Part shown: one piece after another, positions 28,034-35,937 of the stretch | How the letters are laid out: each line of letters starts with the position of its first letter | How positions within the stretch are numbered: position 1 is the first letter of the stretch | Assembly (NCBI GenBank): GCA_965284645.1 | Contig: OZ260106.1 | Location: 496,001 to 560,000, forward strand | Source of the DNA: JAIBAJ01 sp965284645 | GTDB lineage: Bacteria; Bacteroidota; Bacteroidia; JAIBAJ01 | Direction of reading: 5' to 3' | DNA: 64,000 nucleotides | The notes under the pieces: generated by a model | The model's input: only the letters and a program-made list of their open reading frames with translations | Database searches by the model: none | What the model was told of the DNA's origin: nothing | Translations under genes and position numbers: made by a program

Positions 28034-30133
28034 CTGGACCAGCGGAGTTTTGAACGGCAATACGTGTTCATCAGCATTTGTTTGTTGGTGGGGTTGGTTT
28101 ACGTTGCCCGCTTGTTTTATATCCAGGTATTGGATGATAGTTACAAACTAAGCGCCAACAACAATGTATTGCGCTATGTTACTGAATTCCCTGCTCGTGG
28201 TATCATTTACGACCGCAAAGGCCGACAAATGGTAACAAACGAAGCAGCCTACGATTTAATGGTCGTTCCTCGCCAAGTAAAAGACCTCGATACGCTCGAC
28301 CTCTGCAACATCTTGGATATTTCCAAAAAAGAATTTATTGAGCGAATGCTGAAGGTAAAAGGCTATTCACGCTACAAACCAAGCATTTTCGAAGCCCAAA
28401 TCGACAAAGAAACCTATGCTGTATTGCAAGAAAAGCTATATAAGTTTACAGGATTTTATTGCCAAACAAGGACTCTGCGCAAATATAAAGATCGGGCGGC
28501 AGCACATATACTCGGCTATGTAGGGGAGGTAAACGAGAAAATAGTAAAAGAAAGCCCTTACTACAAACAGGGCGACTACATCGGCATGAGTGGAATGGAA
28601 AAAAGCTATGAAGAATACCTCCGAGGGAAGAAAGGTGTAAGAGTGGTGATGGTGGATGTGCACGGCCGAGAAAAAGGAAACTATATGGGCGGACAGTTCG
28701 ACACCATTGGTAAGGCAGGGGCCCGACTTACCTCTACCTTGGATTTGGAATTGCAGAAGTATGGAGAAAAACTGATGCAAAATAAAATTGGTAGTGTAGT
28801 GGCCATCGAACCTAAAACCGGAGAAATACTAGCCTTGGTTTCTTCACCGGCATACGACCCCAACAAACTGGTAGGAAGGGTAAGGAGTAAAAACTATCGA
28901 TTACTAGCCTTAAACCCTTTAAAACCCTTGTTCAACAGGGCTTTGATGGCCATGTATCCGCCGGGAAGTACTTTTAAAATTGCCAACGCTTTGATCGGCC
29001 AACAGGAAAAAGTAACCTTTGCTTCTACCGCATACAGTTGCAATAAAGGAATCAGTTATGGTTCACTCCATATCGGTTGCCACCCACACGCAAGTCCGCT
29101 CCAACTTAGACAAAGTATCCAATACAGTTGCAATGCTTACTACTGTCAGGTTTTCAGAAGCATTATTGATAGCCGAAAAACAACAAGGGAAGGCTATGAT
29201 ATGTGGCGCAACCATGTTATGAGTTTTGGCTTTGGTAAGAAATTCAATACCGACTTGCCCAATGAGTTGAAAGGTATTGTTCCAACTGGCGATTATTATG
29301 ACAAGTACCATGGAAAAAACCGTTGGAAATCCTTGACCGTTATTAGCTTATCCATTGGACAAGGAGAATTGGGTGCTACCCCACTTCAAATGGCCAACAT
29401 GACTGCTATCGTTGCCAACCAAGGATATTACATGTCGCCACATATCGTTAAAGCCATAGATGGAAAGCCCTTTAACAAATATAAAATCAGAAACGAAACC
29501 CATATTGATACGTCCTATTTCAGAGAAGTAATAGAAGGTATGCAAATGGTTGTAGATGCTGGAACGGCCGCTCGATCTAAAATCCCGGGGATAGTAATGT
29601 GTGGGAAAACCGGTACTGCACAAAATCCACATGGTAAAGACCATAGTTTGTTCGTAGCCTTTGCCCCAAAAGAAAATCCTCAAATTGCCATTGCTGTGAT
29701 GGTTGAGAACGCTGGTTTTGGTGCAACGTATGCTGCGCCTATAGCCTCTTTAATGATTGAAAAGTACTTGAAAGACAGCATTACCAACAAAACTGCCGAG
29801 GAGTTTTTGCTTAAGGCAAACTTACTCCCCGATAGCTTGCGCGCAAAAATGTCTGTTTTCCAAGCCGATAGTATTAAAATCAAAAAACAAGAGCGATTAC
29901 AGGATTCTTTGAAACGTAAAGAACGTGAGGAGCAAATTAAAAAGCAGGTAATCGAGGAAGAACGCAAAAAAGAAGAACGTAAAAATGCCCTCAAATTAAG
30001 CCGGGCTCACAAAGAAGCCGAAAAACAAGACAATGCCACCCTCAGCAAGGAGCCGAGCAAAAAACCTAAAAAGAACAATGGCCCAGCCCCAATGAAACGG
30101 CAACGTAAACAAGCAAAACAAAGGGATTTATGA
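28034..30133 (+). CDS. mrdA: penicillin-binding protein 2, peptidoglycan transpeptidase
   Basis: The elongasome class B PBP: one N-terminal membrane anchor (VFISICLLVGLVYVARLFYIQ), a pedestal/dimerisation domain (ARGIIYDRKGRQMVTNEAAYDL), then the transpeptidase with S-T-F-K (catalytic Ser in PGSTFKIAN), SxN (YSCNAYYC) and KTG (CGKTGTAQNPHG). A highly charged C-terminal tail (about 100 residues, KKQERLQDSLKRKEREEQ) is common in this phylum. No ATG precedes the anchor. A GTG at 28064 would start almost inside the membrane segment, whereas CTG at 28034 gives DQRSFERQYVFIS, the expected cytoplasmic lead-in; an in-frame TAA lies directly upstream at 28028-28030. I give the CTG start with moderate confidence. 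It overlaps rodA by 4 bp. mreC/mreD are not adjacent. Confidence 0.93.
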   Translation: MDQRSFERQYVFISICLLVGLVYVARLFYIQVLDDSYKLSANNNVLRYVTEFPARGIIYDRKGRQMVTNEAAYDLMVVPRQVKDLDTLDLCNILDISKKEFIERMLKVKGYSRYKPSIFEAQIDKETYAVLQEKLYKFTGFYCQTRTLRKYKDRAAAHILGYVGEVNEKIVKESPYYKQGDYIGMSGMEKSYEEYLRGKKGVRVVMVDVHGREKGNYMGGQFDTIGKAGARLTSTLDLELQKYGEKLMQNKIGSVVAIEPKTGEILALVSSPAYDPNKLVGRVRSKNYRLLALNPLKPLFNRALMAMYPPGSTFKIANALIGQQEKVTFASTAYSCNKGISYGSLHIGCHPHASPLQLRQSIQYSCNAYYCQVFRSIIDSRKTTREGYDMWRNHVMSFGFGKKFNTDLPNELKGIVPTGDYYDKYHGKNRWKSLTVISLSIGQGELGATPLQMANMTAIVANQGYYMSPHIVKAIDGKPFNKYKIRNETHIDTSYFREVIEGMQMVVDAGTAARSKIPGIVMCGKTGTAQNPHGKDHSLFVAFAPKENPQIAIAVMVENAGFGATYAAPIASLMIEKYLKDSITNKTAEEFLLKANLLPDSLRAKMSVFQADSIKIKKQERLQDSLKRKEREEQIKKQVIEEERKKEERKNALKLSRAHKEAEKQDNATLSKEPSKKPKKNNGPAPMKRQRKQAKQRDL

Positions 30134-31389
30134 GAACGCAACGACATATCTTAGAAGGAATCGACCCTTGGTTGGTTGGACTTTATGTGGTTTTGGTCCT
30201 TTTGGGCTGGATGAATATTTATGCAGCCGTTTATAACGAGGAGCATAAAAGCATCTTTGACATAAGCCAAAATTATGGAAAGCAGATGATTTGGATTTTA
30301 TCTTCCTTCTTTCTGGCCTTTTTGGTAATGGTAATCGATGGAAAGTTCTATGCGGCCTTTAGTTATCCTATTTACATCTTCATTATGCTTTTGCTGGTTG
30401 CAACTATTGGTTTGGCTAGGGATATCAACGGACAAAAAGCATGGATTGAAATTGGAGGTTTTCAAATTCAGGCGGCCGAATTTGCCAAGTTTGCTGCCAA
30501 CTTGGCTTTGGCCAAATACCTCAGCCAGCTCAATATTAAAATGGAGGATTTTGATACGAAGGTTAAAGCAGGCTTAATTGTTTTTCTCCCTTTTATTCTC
30601 ATTTTACTTCAAAACGACACCGGTTCTGCCTTGGTTTTCACCTCCTTCATTTTCGTTTTGTACCGAGAAGGACTTTCTGGCAATATCTTGTTATTTGGAG
30701 CAGGCGTAGGTGTATTAGCCATTCTTAGTTTGCTATTTCCAAAAGAATATGTGCTTATTGCTATTGGTGTTATCATTGGAATATTCCTTTTGATCATTCC
30801 GAAAAATTGGAAAAACCTGCTTGTGATTGGCAGTTTAGCCGCTGTAATGGTAGCCATGGTAATGAGTGTAAACATCGTTTTCGAAAAGTTGCAGCCCCAC
30901 CAAAAGGAAAGAATTGAAATCCTATTAGGTAAACGAACCGATAACAAAGGCGCCGGCTACAATGTAAACCAAAGTAAAATCGCCATTGGTTCGGGTGGTT
31001 TATTGGGCAAAGGCTTTTTGCAAGGCACCCAAACAAAATATGATTTTGTTCCCGAACAAAGCACCGATTTTATCTTTTGTACTGTTGGTGAAGAATGGGG
31101 TTTTGTAGGCAGTGTTGTTGTTATTGTACTCTTCTTGATCTTATTCTTACGGGTCATTTTTGTGGCTGAGCGACAACGTTCGGCTTTTACCCGCATTTAT
31201 GGGTATGGAGTGGCCTCTATTTTACTCTTCCACTTTTCCATCAATATTGGTATGACCATTGGATTGCTCCCCGTTATTGGTATTCCATTGCCCTTTTTTA
31301 GTTACGGTGGATCATCACTTTGGTCGTTTACCATATTATTGTTCATTCTCATAAAACTCGACGCCTACCGCTTACAAATTTTACGATAA
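30130..31389 (+). CDS. rodA: rod-shape-determining peptidoglycan glycosyltransferase RodA (SEDS)
   Basis: 419 residues with ten membrane segments. SEDS polymerases extend glycan strands from lipid II and work as a pair with PBP2. Family marks are INGQKAWIEIGGFQIQAAEF, the long extracytoplasmic loop with YNVNQSKIAIGSGGLLGKG and FVPEQSTDFIFCTVGEEWGF (where the essential Asp is found), and IGLLPVIGIPLPFFSYGGSS near the end. Its ATG overlaps the mrdA stop (ATGA at 30130-30133), so the two are translationally coupled. Confidence 0.97.
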   Translation: MRTQRHILEGIDPWLVGLYVVLVLLGWMNIYAAVYNEEHKSIFDISQNYGKQMIWILSSFFLAFLVMVIDGKFYAAFSYPIYIFIMLLLVATIGLARDINGQKAWIEIGGFQIQAAEFAKFAANLALAKYLSQLNIKMEDFDTKVKAGLIVFLPFILILLQNDTGSALVFTSFIFVLYREGLSGNILLFGAGVGVLAILSLLFPKEYVLIAIGVIIGIFLLIIPKNWKNLLVIGSLAAVMVAMVMSVNIVFEKLQPHQKERIEILLGKRTDNKGAGYNVNQSKIAIGSGGLLGKGFLQGTQTKYDFVPEQSTDFIFCTVGEEWGFVGSVVVIVLFLILFLRVIFVAERQRSAFTRIYGYGVASILLFHFSINIGMTIGLLPVIGIPLPFFSYGGSSLWSFTILLFILIKLDAYRLQILR

Positions 31390-31466
31390 ACTAAAGTAGG
31401 AAGCCCATCAAAATCTCGTTTTTGTTTTTTTGGCACGATTCCTGCCTTTTACCCATCCAAAATTTC

Positions 31467-31474
31467 TACATTTG
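31467..31474 (+). promoter_or_regulatory. -7 promoter element of the outer-membrane barrel gene
   Basis: TACATTTG, a TAnnTTTG match, 15 bp before the ATG at 31490. It lies inside an open-frame extension of the gene, which argues against the longer start. A TTTG lies at 31429-31432, but its 34-bp spacing is too long for a standard -33. Confidence 0.55.
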
Positions 31475-31489
31475 CAAACTTTTTTTACA

Positions 31490-32215
31490 ATGAAAAAAAT
31501 CCTCCTACTAAGCCTTAGCTTGTCTTATGCCTTGTTTTCTTTTGCCGGACCAGAAGATTCAACTGCTACAACCAAGAAAAAACCCAAACCACTAGCAAAA
31601 GAAAGAGTGTTCCTTGCTTATGATTTCAACTTTTTAGTGAATTCAGGGTCAGGAATCGAGGTTAGTCCATTCCGTTCGGGAGGAGTTACTACTGCCTTGT
31701 TTTGGGATCGTCCGCTTGGCCGTTCACCTATTAGTTTAGCCATTGGAGCTGGATTTTCTTCCTTCAACATCCATTCACGTTCCGCTATCGGTACAGATGC
31801 CATCGGCAGTAACTTTTTTTACAAACTACCTGATACGGTGAGCATTTCACGCAACAAAATTTCTCTAAACTATTTGGAGCTTCCTTTGGAGTTGCGCTTC
31901 CGTACTCGTCCAAACACGAAAAACCAAAGTTTCAAAATTGCCTTTGGATTTAAAGCTGGTTATTTAATACAAAGTCATACCAAATACAAAGGCGATGATT
32001 TAGCTACCCCAATTGATGATAAAATCAAGGTTAAAACCTACAACATCGATAATATGTCGCCATGGCGCTATGGTGTAACAGCCCGCATTGGCTATGGCAT
32101 GTTCAATTTGTATGGATTTTATTCTTTACAAGGCTTGTTCAATGAACCAAAAGTCACAAAAGGTCAACCAAATCCACAAGGTTTAACCATTGGTATTGCT
32201 ATAACGCCTTACTAA
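31490..32215 (+). CDS. outer-membrane beta-barrel protein, hypothetical
   Basis: 241 residues from ATG 31490. The signal peptide is MKKILLLSLSLSYALFSFAG. The mature part has alternating amphipathic strands (FLAYDFNFLVNSGSGIEV, ALFWDRPLGRSPISLAIGAGF, LELPLELRFRTRP, FKIAFGFKAGYLIQ, YGVTARIGYGMFNLYGFYS) and a terminal aromatic residue (IGIAITPY), all typical of PorT/OMP_b-brl-type small barrels. Substrate or role is not visible. The small hypothetical gene starts 2 bp after its stop, so the two are one transcript. Confidence 0.8.
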   Translation: MKKILLLSLSLSYALFSFAGPEDSTATTKKKPKPLAKERVFLAYDFNFLVNSGSGIEVSPFRSGGVTTALFWDRPLGRSPISLAIGAGFSSFNIHSRSAIGTDAIGSNFFYKLPDTVSISRNKISLNYLELPLELRFRTRPNTKNQSFKIAFGFKAGYLIQSHTKYKGDDLATPIDDKIKVKTYNIDNMSPWRYGVTARIGYGMFNLYGFYSLQGLFNEPKVTKGQPNPQGLTIGIAITPY

Positions 32216-32217
32216 CA

Positions 32218-32619
32218 ATGAAGGAAAACGAGGTTCCACAAGACGATGGCGGATTGTTTGAGGGAAAATTTAAAACCCTTAAATATGCCTTGGATGAAGA
32301 AGGGAATTACGTTGAGGTGCAAAGTGTAGGTTGGGAACCTGAAACAGTGGTACTTAACCAAGCCTGGGAGGAGGTGAACCAACAGGCTGAAACTGCCAAA
32401 CAGAAAGTTATTGCAGGCGAATGGAGTCCACTGGCCTACCACGCCACCAAGGCCATGATGGATGAAACCATGCTGGCAGAATACATGGGAATTTCAAAGG
32501 CCAAGGTTCGAGAACATATGTTTCAAGCCAAGGCCTTTGAATCACTCCAGCCTGAAGTGCTTTTCCAATATAGCGAAGTACTAAATTTGCCTATCGAAAA
32601 GTTAAAGTCAATCGAATAA
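32218..32619 (+). CDS. conserved-looking hypothetical protein
   Basis: 133 residues, soluble, acidic, no signal peptide. The N-terminal half is extended (FKTLKYALDEEGNYVEVQSVGWEPETV); the C-terminal half is helical, with an HTH-like segment (MLAEYMGISKAKVREHM) and LNLPIEKLKSIE. The segment WEEVNQQAETAKQKVIAGEWSPLAYHATKAMMDETMLA is strongly charged and probably a helical pair. I do not recognise the family; the HTH resemblance is weak evidence for DNA binding. It follows the barrel gene by 2 bp and is followed by R3 copy C in opposite orientation. Confidence 0.7.
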   Translation: MKENEVPQDDGGLFEGKFKTLKYALDEEGNYVEVQSVGWEPETVVLNQAWEEVNQQAETAKQKVIAGEWSPLAYHATKAMMDETMLAEYMGISKAKVREHMFQAKAFESLQPEVLFQYSEVLNLPIEKLKSIE

Positions 32620-32689
32620 GCATTTCGAAATAGGCAGGGAACTACGTTCTTCAATCAAAAAAATTAGAAAACCCTAGACAGCACAACTG

Positions 32690-32864
32690 TTCGGCCCAGC
32701 ACGATACCAAGCAGGGGTTCGGGCAGGGATAGAGGCAGTGTAGCCCACAGGGATGCGGAGGAACGGAGCAGACCGAGGACTACCGCCGAAAGCCCGACCC
32801 GACCGCCATTGGGTAAAGTTAAAAATTCAAGCAGACTGGTTTAGGCGGTTGGGGGCCCGCCAAA
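32690..32864 (-). repeat. R3 structured repeat, copy C
   Basis: Read on the minus strand from TTTGGCGGGCCCC at 32864, 24 bp after the stop of the M16 gene and co-directional with it. Helix 1 pairs 32844-32852 with 32799-32807 (GGCGGTTGG with CCGACCGCC on the plus strand, one G-T pair). Helix 2 is TAGTCC with GGGCTA. The outer helix TCGGGC/GCCCGA is perfect here. Confidence 0.8.
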
Positions 32865-32887
32865 TCATTGAAAAGAGCATTTATTTT

Positions 32888-34177
32888 TTAATATCCAATA
32901 TCCAAACTTCCCGAAACCACCAATTTCATTGAATCGGGTTGAAAATATTGCTGGGCCAGGGCTTGCAACTCCTTTGAAGTAGTAAAACGCACCGCATCCA
33001 AATTGGCTTGTAAGGCATCCGGACCAAGGCCATAATTCAACAATCTTGACCAAATTTCGGATTGCGACAAAGCCCCGTCCATGCTGCGTAGATAGGTTCC
33101 CAACATATAATTTCGCACCAAATCCAGTTCCTCTTTTGGAATTTCTTCATCCACCAAACGTTGCAGTTCAAGGCGAATTTCCTTAACGGCATTGGCACTC
33201 ACCTCGGTTCCTACATCGGTGCGAATAACGAGTTGACCGCTGTTCAAATGCACATTCATATAGGCCGAAATGCCGTAGGTAAACCCTTTGTCTTCGCGGA
33301 TATTGGCCATCAGGCGAGAACTAAAATAACCACCCAAAACGGTTACCAAAAGTCGCATCTTTGGAAAATCGGGATGCAATCTTGAAAACAGGGATTTGCC
33401 CATAATCAGCGAACTTTGGTTGGCCTCCTGGTGATAACTGAACTGGTAATTTTGGGTTTCGGGTTGAGCAAGCGGACCTTCCACTTTCGATGAAAAATCC
33501 ATAGGCAATTGTCCCAAGTTGGATTCAAGCCATTGCATCATTTCCGGACGCAAGTTTCCAGCTACAAGCGCCGAAAATAGCCCTTTTGAAAGGTAGTTTT
33601 TGTGAAAATCCAAGACATCGGTTCGGTTAATATTTTCCGCATCGGAAGGAGAAGCGATGTATCCTAAGGGGTGGGAGGCGCCAAAACTGAGCTTATTGAA
33701 GTTGGACATGGCCGTAAAGCCGGTTTTTTTCTGCTCTGTAATTAAGCGTTGTTTTCGATTTTTGGCATCGATTCCGATGTCGGTTTCCCGATAGGCTGGA
33801 AAATTGATCATTTCCATGACCAAATCCATAACGGGAGCGAAATACTTGCCCAAGGTGTGGATAGAGATTTCGATGAATTCGTAACCGGGGTTAACGCTTA
33901 AATAGGCTCCGTAAGCGTCAATGGCCGTAGAGAATGCCAATGCAGAATGCTTTTCTGTGCCCTGGTGCCAAACCGATGCCACCGTAGAGGCCAAAAAAGG
34001 TTTTACATTATTCTTTATACCGGCATTGAAATAGAGCGATACCTTAACCGCATCGGCAGCCGAGTCGATTATGGTGTGTACGGGCAATCCATTGTTCAAC
34101 ACCAAGGTATCGTAATGTGGAATTACCGGATGGGAAATTTGAACAGAGTGGGGTTGGATGGAACGGTCGATAGCCAT
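32888..34177 (-). CDS. M16-family peptidase-like protein, non-catalytic partner
   Basis: 429 residues. The two-lobed M16 fold is recognisable from LNNGLPVHTI, FKT-like ALVAGNLRPE and GSLLFSRLHPDFP-like stretches, and from RLMANIREDKGFTYGISAYM, the C-lobe R-Y region that contacts substrate. The zinc motif HxxEH is absent; the corresponding stretch reads ASTVASVWHQGTEKHS. In two-subunit M16B enzymes one chain carries the zinc and the other supplies the substrate-binding Arg/Tyr; this gene fits the second role. It begins 18 bp after the catalytic gene's stop, so they form an operon and probably a heterodimer. Confidence 0.88.
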   Translation of the reverse strand: MAIDRSIQPHSVQISHPVIPHYDTLVLNNGLPVHTIIDSAADAVKVSLYFNAGIKNNVKPFLASTVASVWHQGTEKHSALAFSTAIDAYGAYLSVNPGYEFIEISIHTLGKYFAPVMDLVMEMINFPAYRETDIGIDAKNRKQRLITEQKKTGFTAMSNFNKLSFGASHPLGYIASPSDAENINRTDVLDFHKNYLSKGLFSALVAGNLRPEMMQWLESNLGQLPMDFSSKVEGPLAQPETQNYQFSYHQEANQSSLIMGKSLFSRLHPDFPKMRLLVTVLGGYFSSRLMANIREDKGFTYGISAYMNVHLNSGQLVIRTDVGTEVSANAVKEIRLELQRLVDEEIPKEELDLVRNYMLGTYLRSMDGALSQSEIWSRLLNYGLGPDALQANLDAVRFTTSKELQALAQQYFQPDSMKLVVSGSLDIGY

Positions 34178-34195
34178 TTACAGGAAAGGGTTTAA

Positions 34196-35437
34196 TTATG
34201 ATTTTTGGGCTCTGTAATAAAGTACACAGGCTTGGTGGGGATTCAGAAAGCGTTGGGTCAACTGTTGCAGTTGGGGTCCGTTAACAGCTTGGTATTTTCC
34301 CAAAATCCGGTTGATTTCTCCGGCATCGTGGTAGAGTTCGTTAATACACAAACCTGTAGCCTTGCTCAATACATTCATCCAAGAGAACACCAATCCAGAT
34401 TCGGTTTTATTTTTCACTTTGGACAGTTCAGACTCCTCGATCAAATTGGCTTTTACCGCCTCAATATGGCTCCAAATATGCTTTTCGGCCTCTTCCAAAC
34501 TTACGCCAGGTCTTAATTTTCCGGAGAAAACCAACATTCCGGGATGATGATCGCCCGTAATGAAACAACCCAATTGGCTAAAGACTTCCTTTTCTTTAAC
34601 CAAATCGTTGTAGAGGCGTGACGAACTTCCCCTTCCCAACACATCGCTCAACAAATCCCAAGCATGGATAGCATCGTCGTTTTTACCACATATATGGAAA
34701 CCCATATACAACATATCATCGGGCACATTGCGGGTTATTTCCAAAAAGCGGCGTTCGGTTTGCACGGGTTCAACCGGAATGTTTTTGGGCACCATGGCAC
34801 CCGCCGGAATATCGCCAAACCATTTATTGACGAGGTCTACCACCTTATTGGCTTCAAGGTTTCCGGCCACGCAGATAACGGCATTGTTGGGCCGATAAAA
34901 GCGGTAGAAGAAATCCTTTACATCGTCCATGGTAGCATTGGCAATATGGGAAAGTTCCATACCGATGGTTGCCCAGCGATAGGGATGCACTTTATAGGCT
35001 AAGGGGCGAAACTGCAACCAAGTATCGCCATAAGGTTGGTTCAAATACCTTTGTTTGAATTCCTCCATCACTACCTGTCGCTGCACATCTAAACTCTTGG
35101 GTGTGAAGGCCAATTCGTTCATACGATCACTTTCTAACCACAAACCCGTTTCGAGGTTTTCGACCGGGAGAGTCAAGTAGTAATTTGTATGGTCGTTGTT
35201 GGTATAGGCATTGTTTTCGCCACCAACTCGCTGAAGCGGTTCATCATAACTTGGAATGTTTTTGGAACCTCCAAACATAAGGTGCTCAAATAAATGGGCG
35301 AATCCGGTTTTGGTCGGATCTTCGTCACGTGCACCTACATCATAAACAATATTGATAGCCGCAATTGGTGTGGTTTTATCCTCGTGGAACAAAAGCCTTA
35401 GCCCATTCGACAATGTAAATTTTTGATAATCGATCAT
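34196..35437 (-). CDS. M16-family zinc metallopeptidase, catalytic subunit
   Basis: 413 residues. The inverted zinc motif is H48-L-F-E51-H52 in GFAHLFEHLMFGGSKN, with a downstream acidic helix (QRQVVMEEFKQRY) that should give the third zinc ligand. The second lobe begins around FFYRFYRPNNAVICVAGNL. No signal peptide is evident, so a cytoplasmic or periplasmic location is open. It is first in the two-gene operon with the non-catalytic homologue. Members process peptides or misfolded fragments; the natural substrate is unknown. Confidence 0.93.
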   Translation of the reverse strand: MIDYQKFTLSNGLRLLFHEDKTTPIAAINIVYDVGARDEDPTKTGFAHLFEHLMFGGSKNIPSYDEPLQRVGGENNAYTNNDHTNYYLTLPVENLETGLWLESDRMNELAFTPKSLDVQRQVVMEEFKQRYLNQPYGDTWLQFRPLAYKVHPYRWATIGMELSHIANATMDDVKDFFYRFYRPNNAVICVAGNLEANKVVDLVNKWFGDIPAGAMVPKNIPVEPVQTERRFLEITRNVPDDMLYMGFHICGKNDDAIHAWDLLSDVLGRGSSSRLYNDLVKEKEVFSQLGCFITGDHHPGMLVFSGKLRPGVSLEEAEKHIWSHIEAVKANLIEESELSKVKNKTESGLVFSWMNVLSKATGLCINELYHDAGEINRILGKYQAVNGPQLQQLTQRFLNPHQACVLYYRAQKS

Positions 35438-35584
35438 CGCGACAAAAATAAGTCACTTCTCACCACTATTTTTCTTCTTTTCGAATAGATTCCAACAATG
35501 GAAACTCTTGTAGGCAAACAAGTTTCGGCGGTTTCCAAACCAAAAACTTACCGTTCACTTTTTACAGAACAATTCATCCTATAT

Positions 35585-35721
35585 TACTCCATTTAATCTA
35601 AAAATAGTCCAAAAGCTATTTATAAACTTAGGCTGGCTAATGCAGTGGATACCGCATGTTAGTCCAATTTCTCAAGAAAAGGTGAGTCTAAAATTGGATT
35701 ATACATAATGGACATTCGGTA
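35585..35721 (-). repeat. probable decayed R1 copy
   Basis: In the 450-bp gap between the M16 pair and ppk1, AGTCCAAAAGCTATTTATAA and the terminal TCGGTA align with the R1 copy B sequence, but many positions differ. It is best read as an old copy. I see no gene in the rest of this gap. Confidence 0.4.
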
Positions 35722-35892
35722 TAATTCGATAAAAACCAACTCGAAATCTACACATCAAAAACAAAAACTGGAAACTTAGGCTGTTTAGGCACCATAAAAT
35801 GTGGCATGTTTAGAAAATAAATAGTAATCGCCGTCAATCCAGGCCAACCAGTCTTATAAACATCAACCTGAGGATTATGAATTATGGCCAAC

Positions 35893-35923
35893 TTTGTAAT
35901 CCTTTGGTTAAGCTTTATCTTTG
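35893..35923 (+). promoter_or_regulatory. promoter of ppk1 (-33 and -7)
   Basis: TTTG at 35893-35896, a 19-bp spacer, then TATCTTTG at 35916-35923. This is the full Bacteroidota consensus TTTG-N19-TAnnTTTG. It lies 14 bp before the ATG at 35938 and inside an open-frame extension to 35884, so it decides the start. Confidence 0.8.
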
Positions 35924-35937
35924 TTGGCCTATCCACG

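Noticed and set aside
32888..34177. Treating the M16 homologue without HxxEH as a pseudogene
   Set aside because: The frame is intact over 429 codons and keeps the C-lobe substrate-binding region; non-catalytic partners are normal in two-gene M16 systems.
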